The notes below the pieces were generated by a model. It saw only the letters and a program-made list of their open reading frames with translations. It ran no database searches and was not told where the DNA came from. Source: Elusimicrobiota bacterium (lineage in GTDB: Bacteria; Elusimicrobiota; Elusimicrobia; Elusimicrobiales; UBA9959). From it: a DNA stretch of 64,000 bases. The stretch's first letter is position 1. Every line of letters starts with the position of its first letter. The stretch covers positions 17,831 to 81,830 of the forward strand of contig JAAYVI010000029.1 of NCBI GenBank assembly GCA_012517235.1, read 5' to 3'. Positions 36,384 to 44,765 of the stretch are shown here, piece by piece. Both the position numbers and the translations under genes were made by a program.

Positions 36384-37558
36384 GCGTTTTGTCGGCTTTG
36401 GAGATTTCGGCTTTGATTTTCTTTATGGTATGGGGTTTTTTTATTTCTTCTCAAGATCTTAAAACATGCAAAGTTTCCAATAAAAAAATAGTTTTGGGAT
36501 TATATGTTTTTTTAATTTTAATTTCGGCTCAAATATTAAATACCGTTTTAGGCAATATGGGCCGTACGGAAATTTATTTGGATAAAATATATTTTTATTA
36601 TTTGGCTTTAAATTCCGCTTTGGCGGTTATGGGCGGTATGGTTTTGTGGTACGGAGAAATTTGGCCGGCCGGCGACGCGAAATTTTATATGATATCCGTT
36701 TCCATTATGCCTTTGGCTTTGCCCGAAGCGGCCGGTTTTCCTAAATATCTTTGGATTTCTGTTATGATAAACACCTTTGTGGCGGCAGGAATTTACGCGG
36801 TGGCGAGATTTTTTTATGAAAGCTATAAGATGAAGATAAGCGGAGACAATGACGCTTTTAAGGAAATTAGAGATTTTAGGGAAAAAATAAAAAGCTTTTT
36901 TTCCGAGAATTCCGGAAAAACTGCGGCCAAAAAAATCATTCATATTTTCTTTAGCTTAGGCGTAATATTTCTGGCCAAGCAGGTCGCCAATATGTACTTG
37001 ATGGCGGCCATAGGCAGGAGCTTTTCAAAAGCCTATATAATATATTTCCTGCTTTTTTTCGGCTGGGAAAAAGCGGGTAAAATATTCGAAAAAAAATCGT
37101 GGAAGATGATAATGATAATTTTATATGTTTCTTATTTTGTTTTAGGTTCTTTGTTTTTTAGACAGGAAATGCTTGCTCATTTATATAAGGCATTGTCAAA
37201 TGTGCTCAAATTTAGCGTCATATTGACATTGGGACGTTTTGTTTTGGAATATTTGGTGGAAAAGAAAAATTCTTATTGGGTTTCTTCCTCGGAAGTTAAA
37301 GAAGGAATGGTGCTTTCTTCTTCTTCGATTAAAAGTTTGAGAAGCGATAAAGAAATATCCGTTTTTTTTGACGATTATTATAAAGACGGCATAGACAAAG
37401 AACAGGCGGAAAAACTTTCTTACTGGCTTTTAAAGATAGACGGAGGAAAAGGTAAAATAGAAATGGTTAAAGGATATCCTTTTGCTTTATGGATTTATGT
37501 CGGATGTCTTTTTATTCTTATTTTTAACAAAAGTATTCTTTCTTTTTTAAAACTATGA
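36380..37558 (+). CDS. multi-TM A24-type prepilin peptidase-like protein with C-terminal extension
   Basis: SSQDLKTCKVSNKKI and WPAGDAKFYMI match the two Asp regions of A24 peptidases; further TM segments downstream. Confidence 0.65.
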   Translation: MSVLSALEISALIFFMVWGFFISSQDLKTCKVSNKKIVLGLYVFLILISAQILNTVLGNMGRTEIYLDKIYFYYLALNSALAVMGGMVLWYGEIWPAGDAKFYMISVSIMPLALPEAAGFPKYLWISVMINTFVAAGIYAVARFFYESYKMKISGDNDAFKEIRDFREKIKSFFSENSGKTAAKKIIHIFFSLGVIFLAKQVANMYLMAAIGRSFSKAYIIYFLLFFGWEKAGKIFEKKSWKMIMIILYVSYFVLGSLFFRQEMLAHLYKALSNVLKFSVILTLGRFVLEYLVEKKNSYWVSSSEVKEGMVLSSSSIKSLRSDKEISVFFDDYYKDGIDKEQAEKLSYWLLKIDGGKGKIEMVKGYPFALWIYVGCLFILIFNKSILSFLKL

Positions 37559-38496
37559 AAAAGAATAAACAAGAAAAAAGACGCAAACTGGTTATTTTTA
37601 CCGGATATGCCTGTAATAATAATTGTGTTTTTTGCATTAATGCCGACAAAAGAAAAATAAGGCCTAAAACGACTCAGGAAATATTGAGAGAAATTTACGC
37701 CTGTTCTAAAAAAGGAGTGGAAATATTGGAGCTGATAGGCGGAGAGACTACCATAAGAGACGACTTTTTTTCTCTTTTGGCGGCCGCCAAAAAAATCGGC
37801 ATAAAAGAAACGATAATAGCGACAAACGGGAGGATGTTTTCCGATTTGTCTTTTACAAAAAAAGCTTTGGAATCGGGATTGGGCGCTGTCATTTTTTCCG
37901 TACACGGAAGCGATAAAAAAATTCACGATATGCTTACCTGCGTTCCCGGTTCTTTTTTTCAGCTTAAAAAAGGAATAGAAAATTTTAAAAAATTAGGATT
38001 TTCTAAAGTGAACGGAAATACTACCGTTGTAAAACAGAATATGCGCGACTTGCCCAAAATAGCCGATTTTTATGTTTCAAAGGGGATAAGAAACGTAGAA
38101 TATATATTCGTAGATCCCAATTACGGCGGGGCAAAAAATAATTTTGACAAATATGTGCCTAAGATTTCCGCGGCGTCGGTTTTTATGAAAAAAGCCATAG
38201 ACATAGGATTGAAAGCGGGATATGATCAATGGAAAGCGAGATATGTGCCTTTATGTCATTTTAGAGGATACTTCGACCATATAAGCGAAATAAACGAAAG
38301 AAAGCTTTTTTTTGTAGAACATTCCGCGCCGGACTTCGTAAATAAAGACGTTTTGACTTCGAGACGCAAAGCTGGAAGAAAAAAAACGAGAAGATGCTTC
38401 GGATGTTCGGTTTACGCCATATGCGAGGGCCTGTGGAAAGAATATTTGGCGGTATACGGGGACGCGGAGCTTAAACCTATTAAAAATGAAAAATAG
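37555..38496 (+). CDS. radical SAM protein, HxsC-like group
   Basis: CNNNCVFC, LIGGETTIRDD, tail PLCHFRGYFDH...CFGCSVYAICEGLWKEYLAVYGDAELKP. Confidence 0.82.
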   Translation: MKKNKQEKRRKLVIFTGYACNNNCVFCINADKRKIRPKTTQEILREIYACSKKGVEILELIGGETTIRDDFFSLLAAAKKIGIKETIIATNGRMFSDLSFTKKALESGLGAVIFSVHGSDKKIHDMLTCVPGSFFQLKKGIENFKKLGFSKVNGNTTVVKQNMRDLPKIADFYVSKGIRNVEYIFVDPNYGGAKNNFDKYVPKISAASVFMKKAIDIGLKAGYDQWKARYVPLCHFRGYFDHISEINERKLFFVEHSAPDFVNKDVLTSRRKAGRKKTRRCFGCSVYAICEGLWKEYLAVYGDAELKPIKNEK

Positions 38497-39544
38497 AAAG
38501 AAAGAATTTCAGCTTGCGGTTTATCCGTGGGGAAACTGCGATATGAGTTGTTCCTACTGTTATTTTAAAGGGAATAACGGAATTTTGGACCCCAAAGATT
38601 TTATATCCGTTTTACTGTTTCTTAAAAAAAAATTATCCGGTTTTTCAAAAATAACCTTCTTGGGCGGAGAACCTACTCTCAAAGAAGATTTATTGATAAA
38701 ATATTTGCAAGCCGCCAAAAAAATAATTCCTTATTGCGATTTTTTTCTTTTTACGAACGGACTTAATTCTTCGCAAAAAATTTTCAAAATCTTAAATATG
38801 TATTCTGTAAACGTAATTTTAAGTTTGGACGGTTTTCAAAGAATAAATATCGTTCAAAGAAAACCTTCCGCAAAAATAAAATATTCTCCTAAAAAAATCG
38901 CGGAAAAGTTTTTAAATTCCGGGCTTAAGTCTTTGGCTTTTTCTCTTACGGTAACTCCCGAAAACGTTCGGTTTCTCTTTTCGAATATCTCAAAATTGTT
39001 TTATATGGGAGCGGGCGCTTTGGGCTGGAATATAGACTATTCTTCCGCTTGGTCCGAAAGATCTTTGTCGGAATTAAAAAAACAGGCGGAGAAAGAAAGG
39101 AAGTTTTATACCGGCCTTTTGAAAAAAAAGACCGCTTATAGAATAATAAACTGCTACGAGCTGATAGAAGAAATAGAAAAAGGCATAAAACCTTCTTGTT
39201 CGACCGTCTCCGTTTTTCCCGACGGCAATTTGTATGCCTGCGATAAGTTTTTTAACGGAGAAAATAACGCCAAAAGAGTATCTCTTCTGTCTCGAAATTC
39301 TTTTTGGAGCGACAGAAAAGCTTTTTTTACCGCGGCGGCAAAGAAAGGATTTCCCGATAGCGGTCTTATTTGCAGGGCAGGAATTTATTTTTATCATAAA
39401 TTTGTAAAATGTCATATCGGAGAGGATTTAAAAAATAAAACGGCCGCTTCCTTAAAAGCGGCGGAGACGGCCGAAAAAGAAAAAATGAAAAGTCTGAAAC
39501 TATTTTTGAAATGCGACTATTTTAGAGAGATTCATTCTTTATGA
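38486..39544 (+). CDS. radical SAM protein with SPASM-like C-terminus
   Basis: CDMSCSYC, FLGGEPTLKED, ILSLDGFQRIN, CSTVSVFPDGNLYACDKF. Confidence 0.82.
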   Translation: MKNRKKEFQLAVYPWGNCDMSCSYCYFKGNNGILDPKDFISVLLFLKKKLSGFSKITFLGGEPTLKEDLLIKYLQAAKKIIPYCDFFLFTNGLNSSQKIFKILNMYSVNVILSLDGFQRINIVQRKPSAKIKYSPKKIAEKFLNSGLKSLAFSLTVTPENVRFLFSNISKLFYMGAGALGWNIDYSSAWSERSLSELKKQAEKERKFYTGLLKKKTAYRIINCYELIEEIEKGIKPSCSTVSVFPDGNLYACDKFFNGENNAKRVSLLSRNSFWSDRKAFFTAAAKKGFPDSGLICRAGIYFYHKFVKCHIGEDLKNKTAASLKAAETAEKEKMKSLKLFLKCDYFREIHSL

Positions 39545-40716
39545 AAGATCAAGGTTCCTGCTACGAAATTCTTTTGAACTATCATTGTAATGCGGCGTGT
39601 TCTTTTTGTTCTCAAGGCAATTTTGACAAATCTCTCAACGCTCCTTTCGAGCTTATAGCGAAGGAAATATATTTGGCTAAAAAGAACGGATTTACGAGAC
39701 TTGGTTTTAGCGGGGGAGAACCCACCGCCGATAAAAATATTTTAAAAGCCGTTAAACTCGCAAAAAGCGTGGGATTTAAATTCATAAGGATACAGACAAA
39801 CGGAATAAGACTTAAAGACTATTCTTTTTGCCGGTCTCTGGCAAAAGCCGGACTTACTTTCTGCAAATTTTCTTTTACCAACGACGATGCCGTGCTTCAC
39901 GATTCTCTTACGGGAGTTTTGGGATCCTGGGCATCCGCTTTTAAAGGTTTGGAAAACATGAAAAGACTTAAAGTAAGACTCGGAAATAATATAGTCATAA
40001 ACCGTTATAATTATAATCGTCTCAAAGACATAATAGAGTATTTTTTGAAAAAAGGTATTTCAAATTTTGTCGTTATCTATCCCATATATACGGGTTCTAT
40101 GTCGAAGAATGCGGCCAAATTGGGCGTTTCTTTGCCCGATTGCGCGCCGTATTTTATGCAAGCGCTTCGCTTTATGTCCTCAATAGATATGGCGGGAGAA
40201 ATTCTATTTTTAAACGTTCCGCCTTGTTTTTTGCCGGGATACGAGAGCAATGCCATAGGAGGCGATAAGTTTAATACTTTGGTAGCCGATCCAGGAGGCG
40301 CGGTTACCGATTTGGATAAAAGCGCCGATTTAAATAAGAAAAAAGGAAAACCTTGCAAAAAATGTTTTCTTAAATCCAAATGTCCCGGAGTCGATGCCGG
40401 TTATCTTAAAGTTTTCGGCTGGAAAGGTTTTAAACCGGCTTTAAAAAGAGAAAAAAATAAAATTAAAGGCGAGAGCGTTTATTATACGGACAATGAAAGA
40501 TGTATGATAGAGATACTTAAAAAGAAAGGACCTTCGACCACTTCGGAAATATTAAAAGAATCTCAAAAAATGGCCATTTGCAAAGATTGTTCGGACGGAA
40601 ATTCGGTCATAGCGGCCGGAGAAAAACTAATAAGGAAAAAAATAGCCGCAAAGGAATTCAAGAAAGGGGTTTATATTTGGCGTCTTACCGGAAAATACGA
40701 TGCTTTTGAGAGTTAA
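39541..40716 (+). CDS. radical SAM protein, HxsC-like group, with C-terminal winged-helix-like extension
   Basis: CNAACSFC, FSGGEPTAD, tail PPCFLPGYES...CKKCFLKSKCPGVDAGYLKVFGWKGFKP, then about 80 aa with GPSTTSEILKES...KEFKKGVYIWRLTG. Confidence 0.8.
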   Translation: MKDQGSCYEILLNYHCNAACSFCSQGNFDKSLNAPFELIAKEIYLAKKNGFTRLGFSGGEPTADKNILKAVKLAKSVGFKFIRIQTNGIRLKDYSFCRSLAKAGLTFCKFSFTNDDAVLHDSLTGVLGSWASAFKGLENMKRLKVRLGNNIVINRYNYNRLKDIIEYFLKKGISNFVVIYPIYTGSMSKNAAKLGVSLPDCAPYFMQALRFMSSIDMAGEILFLNVPPCFLPGYESNAIGGDKFNTLVADPGGAVTDLDKSADLNKKKGKPCKKCFLKSKCPGVDAGYLKVFGWKGFKPALKREKNKIKGESVYYTDNERCMIEILKKKGPSTTSEILKESQKMAICKDCSDGNSVIAAGEKLIRKKIAAKEFKKGVYIWRLTGKYDAFES

Positions 40717-41551
40717 AAAAAACTGCAATCAAAAATGCGTTTTTTGTTCTTTTGATTCTAAAAAAGAAAACGCTCGATATTCTTTTTCGGCTTTGGCGCA
40801 ATCTTTGCCGGAAGGGAAAGAGCTTATTCAAATATCCGGAGGAGAGCCTCTTCTTTGCGACCCCGTAGAGCTCTTAAAACTATGCGTTTTTCTTTGCAAA
40901 AAAGGAAAAACGATAGAATTTCAAACAAACGCCGTTCTTTTGCCGCAATTATCGGAAAATTATGTTAAGAAACTGGCGGATATAATAAATCTGTCAAAGG
41001 GATATTTTAACATAAACTTCTCCTCCGCCGACGCCGATACCGATTATAAAATAACAAGGACAAAAAACGCTTTTGATTTTAGATTAAAAGCCGTTAAAAA
41101 AATTAAAAAACTTAAAGTTCCGCTAAGACTTACTTTTGTCGTAAATTCTTTAAATTTTACTTCTTTGGAAAAATTTGCGCGTCTTGCCCTGTCTCTTAAA
41201 CCGGATCTCGTTCAGTTTAGTTTTGTTAAAGGACAGGGTTCGGCTTTCGGTAAAAAAAGATTGATACCGCCTTATGAAAAAGTTTCCCCTTATATTATAA
41301 AAGCCATGGAGATTTTAAGCGGTAAAGGAATAAATTTCGAAGCGGATCATATACCGTCGTGTCATCTGGGAAAGTTTTGGAGAAAAAATGTGGATACGCA
41401 AAAAGCTTTGTCAAAAATCAAAGGACCTCATATGTCGGAAAAAAAACATGTCGGGGAATGTCTAAATTGCGAAATTAGGAATTTATGTTTCGGTCCGCGC
41501 AAAGATTATCTGAAAATAAGAAAGTTTAAAAAAGGTAAAATTTTAAAATGA
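40700..41551 (+). CDS. radical SAM protein, divergent HxsC-like group
   Basis: CNQKCVFC, QISGGEPLLCD, PSCHLGKFW...CLNCEIRNLCFGPRKDY. Confidence 0.8.
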   Translation: MLLRVKKNCNQKCVFCSFDSKKENARYSFSALAQSLPEGKELIQISGGEPLLCDPVELLKLCVFLCKKGKTIEFQTNAVLLPQLSENYVKKLADIINLSKGYFNINFSSADADTDYKITRTKNAFDFRLKAVKKIKKLKVPLRLTFVVNSLNFTSLEKFARLALSLKPDLVQFSFVKGQGSAFGKKRLIPPYEKVSPYIIKAMEILSGKGINFEADHIPSCHLGKFWRKNVDTQKALSKIKGPHMSEKKHVGECLNCEIRNLCFGPRKDYLKIRKFKKGKILK

Positions 41552-42771
41552 ATAAAGATTTTTTGAAAATTTTCCCGGCGCTGAAAACTAAAATAAAAGG
41601 TAAAAAACTGATTTATTTGGACAGCGCTTGTACCGCCGTTAAAAACGAGCCTTCCGCCGCCGCTCAAAAGAAAAGCCTTTTGGAGTCTGGATATTGCGCG
41701 GGGGCGAGATCTTTTAACGAGGCTTCCTTGTACGCTCAGGAAAAATTTGCGACCGACAGAACTAAAATAGCGCAAAGCTTGAAAGCGAAACCTTCCGAAG
41801 TAGTTTTTGTTTCCGGTACTACCGAAGCGGCGAATATCTTGGCATCTTCCTTTCCTTTTGAAAAAGGAGACGAAATTTTTATTTCGGCCTTGGAGCATAA
41901 TTCCGTATATTTGCCTTTCTGGAGGACGGCTTTGCAAAAGGGATTGAAGCTAAAAATAATACCTATTAAAAATTATAAAGCGGATTTTTCTTTTTTTGCT
42001 TCCAAAATAACCGAAAAAACTAAATTGTTGTGCCTTACGATGGCTTCCAATATTACCGGCGGAATAGAAGATTTTCAAAAATTTTCTTCTTTTGCCAAAG
42101 AAAGAAAAATTAAAGTTTTTTTGGACGCCGCGCAATATGTTTTTTCTCACGGTTTGAATTTTAGCGGGTTACAGGCCGATTTTGCGGCTTTCTCGGGACA
42201 TAAAATATCCGCGCCTTTCGGCACGGGTGTTTTTTTGATAAAGGAAAAAAATTTCGATTTTCTCAAATCTTCAAAATTAGGCGGAGGTACGGTTAAAAAA
42301 ATAGAAAAGACAGGAAACGGTTACCGCCCGGTTCTTCTCGATAATAACTCGTCTTTCGAAGCCGGAATACAAAATTATTCGGGAGCCGCGGCTTTGGCCG
42401 AAACTTTAAAAATTTTGGAAAAAGCGGATTGGACAAACATAAGAAATAAAACCTCTTCTCTTTCCGCTTTTGCCAAACGCAGAATATCTTCCGTTAAGGG
42501 CGTAAAAATATTGGGAGAAGGATTGGAAGAAGGATCTTTGCTTTCTTTTGTTTTCGAAGATAAAAAAATTTCGCCGGCCGACTTTCAGCTTTATCTTTCC
42601 AATTCGTCCGGGTATTCTTTCGCTTTCAGAACGGGCAAAATGTGCGCGGATCTGGCTTGTCTTAATTTGGGCATAGAATCCGCGGTTAGAATATCTTTCG
42701 GTTTTTATAACGAAGAAAAAGAGATAGAATTATTCGCTCAAACTTTGGAAAAATTTATAAAAATGCTATGA
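41548..42771 (+). CDS. class V aminotransferase, SufS/CsdA-like cysteine desulfurase
   Basis: YLDSACTAVK; FVSGTTEAANILA; FLDAAQYVFSHG; SGHKISAPFGTGVFLI; RTGKMCADLAC near the usual active-site Cys. Confidence 0.85.
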   Translation: MNKDFLKIFPALKTKIKGKKLIYLDSACTAVKNEPSAAAQKKSLLESGYCAGARSFNEASLYAQEKFATDRTKIAQSLKAKPSEVVFVSGTTEAANILASSFPFEKGDEIFISALEHNSVYLPFWRTALQKGLKLKIIPIKNYKADFSFFASKITEKTKLLCLTMASNITGGIEDFQKFSSFAKERKIKVFLDAAQYVFSHGLNFSGLQADFAAFSGHKISAPFGTGVFLIKEKNFDFLKSSKLGGGTVKKIEKTGNGYRPVLLDNNSSFEAGIQNYSGAAALAETLKILEKADWTNIRNKTSSLSAFAKRRISSVKGVKILGEGLEEGSLLSFVFEDKKISPADFQLYLSNSSGYSFAFRTGKMCADLACLNLGIESAVRISFGFYNEEKEIELFAQTLEKFIKML

Positions 42772-43478
42772 AAAAAAAACTGCATATATGTTCTTTCGGT
42801 ATGAAGCCTTCGGATATCTCTTTGGAAACCTTAAATATTCTACAAAACGCCGGCGCGGTTATTTCGGACTCTCTTAAAGACGACGGTAAAATTTCAAAGA
42901 TATGCAAAAATTTTATTTTTGCTTCGCACGATAAAACTAATTTAGAAGGTGTAAGCAAAGCGGAGAATGAAATCGCAAAGGCTTTGTCTAAAAATAAAGA
43001 TATCGTTTATTTCACATGCGGAAATCCTATGTTTTTAAACCGCATTCATGAAAAGATAGCCGAAAAATTTTCTCAAGCCGATATTACATTATACCCCGCT
43101 TTATCCTCTTTTGACTATGTCGTTCAATTTTTGCGAGAAGAATACGGCGTGGACGATTTCGATTGTGTTTTTCTTATGAGACCGAGATATTTTCCAAAAG
43201 AATATTCTTTTTCTCCTCTGGTTGTTTTTAATCCATTCTCTCTTCTTAAGGATAAAAAAGTTTTTGATAATTTTTTTTCATTGATTTCTTCCTATTATCC
43301 CAAAAACCATTTATGTTCTCTTATAAAAATATCGGCTTATCCCGATTACTCTTTTTCTCATAAAACTTTTTCCGTAAAGAATTTCGTCAAATTTTTAAAA
43401 TCCGTAACCCCGGAAGATACTTTATACATACCCGCTTGCTCTAAAAAAAAGACGGATTATATCCCCGGCAATTGGTAG
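42768..43478 (+). CDS. tetrapyrrole-methylase-fold SAM methyltransferase (possible peptide N-methyltransferase)
   Basis: HICSFGMKPSDISLETLNILQNAGAVISDSL; IVYFTCGNPMFLNRIHEKI; ITLYPALSSFDYVVQFL. Confidence 0.7.
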   Translation: MKKKLHICSFGMKPSDISLETLNILQNAGAVISDSLKDDGKISKICKNFIFASHDKTNLEGVSKAENEIAKALSKNKDIVYFTCGNPMFLNRIHEKIAEKFSQADITLYPALSSFDYVVQFLREEYGVDDFDCVFLMRPRYFPKEYSFSPLVVFNPFSLLKDKKVFDNFFSLISSYYPKNHLCSLIKISAYPDYSFSHKTFSVKNFVKFLKSVTPEDTLYIPACSKKKTDYIPGNW

Positions 43479-43550
43479 TTTTAAGTTAAAAAAATTTCCT
43501 TTAAATAATGTAAAATAAAATCATGGCTTTATTTCGCCAAAGGAGATCCG

Positions 43551-44756
43551 ATGGAAATAAAATACGATATTTTAAATAAAAAAATAAAATCATACGAAAA
43601 GGATATGATCGCTTTTGCAAGGGATATGGTAAGAATTCCTTCCTTTTCCTGTAAGGAAGGAAAACTTGTGGAAAGAATAAAAAAAGAGATGATAAAAGCC
43701 GGTTTTGACAAAGTTAAAATAGACGCGATGGGAAATATAATAGGATTTATAGGCAATGGTAAAACAAAAATTATGATAGACGCCCATATAGATACCGTCG
43801 GCATAGGCGATCCTAAAGCGTGGAAAATAGATCCTTTTGCGGGAATATATAAAAACGGTTCTATTTACGGCAGGGGCGCCACCGATCAAAAGCTTTCCAT
43901 GGTTTCCATGGTATACGCCGGAAAAGCGATAAAAGAATTAGGACTCGCAAAAGATTATACTTATATGGCGGTAGGGTCTGTTCAGGAAGAAGACTGCGAC
44001 GGGTTACCTTTGCTGCATATAATAAATAAAGAAAAAATAAGACCGGATTTTGTCGTTCTTACCGAGCCAACTAATCTTGCGGTTTACAGAGGACACAGAG
44101 GCAGAATGGAAATAAAGGTTACGGTTAAGGGCCGCTCCTGCCATGCTTCCGCTCCGGAAAGAGGAGATAATGCCATAACCAAAATGTCTTATATAGTTCA
44201 GGAAATAGACAAACTTAACAAAAGACTCAAAAAAGATAAATTTTTAGGCAAAGGAACGGTAGCGGTAACTTTTACCGAAGCAAAGACTCCTTCTCTAAAT
44301 GCGGTTCCAGACGAATGTACTATTTATTTAGATAGGCGATTGACGGTAGGAGAGACTTTAAAAAGTTCCGTTAAAGAAATAGAATCTTTGCCTTCGGTAA
44401 AGAAATTCAAAGCCAAAGTGGAAGTTCTCCAATATGACGCGGTTTCTTGGACAGGGCTTAAAGTGAGCCAGGAAAAGTATTTCCCGACATGGGTTTTGTC
44501 CGAAAACCATAAACTGGTTCAAGCTGGAGTAAAAGCCGGAGAAGTCGCTTTGGGTAAAAAACCGATAGTGGATAAATGGGTTTTCTCCACTAATGGAGTG
44601 GCAAGCGCCGGAAGACTTGGAATACCTACGATAGGTTTCGGGCCTTCCAATGAAGTCTATGCTCATACGGTAAATGAATTTATGCCGGCCGATCATCTTA
44701 TTAAAGCCGCTTCTTTTTATGCTTGCGTAGGCGGTTTTATAACAGGAAAAAAGTAA
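43551..44756 (+). CDS. ygeY: YgeY-family M20 hydrolase
   Basis: MVRIPSFSCKEGKLVERIKKEM; MIDAHIDTVGIGDPKAW; GRGATDQKLSMVSMVYAGKAI; PERGDNAITKMSYIV. Confidence 0.85.
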   Translation: MEIKYDILNKKIKSYEKDMIAFARDMVRIPSFSCKEGKLVERIKKEMIKAGFDKVKIDAMGNIIGFIGNGKTKIMIDAHIDTVGIGDPKAWKIDPFAGIYKNGSIYGRGATDQKLSMVSMVYAGKAIKELGLAKDYTYMAVGSVQEEDCDGLPLLHIINKEKIRPDFVVLTEPTNLAVYRGHRGRMEIKVTVKGRSCHASAPERGDNAITKMSYIVQEIDKLNKRLKKDKFLGKGTVAVTFTEAKTPSLNAVPDECTIYLDRRLTVGETLKSSVKEIESLPSVKKFKAKVEVLQYDAVSWTGLKVSQEKYFPTWVLSENHKLVQAGVKAGEVALGKKPIVDKWVFSTNGVASAGRLGIPTIGFGPSNEVYAHTVNEFMPADHLIKAASFYACVGGFITGKK

Positions 44757-44765
44757 GGAGGAATA

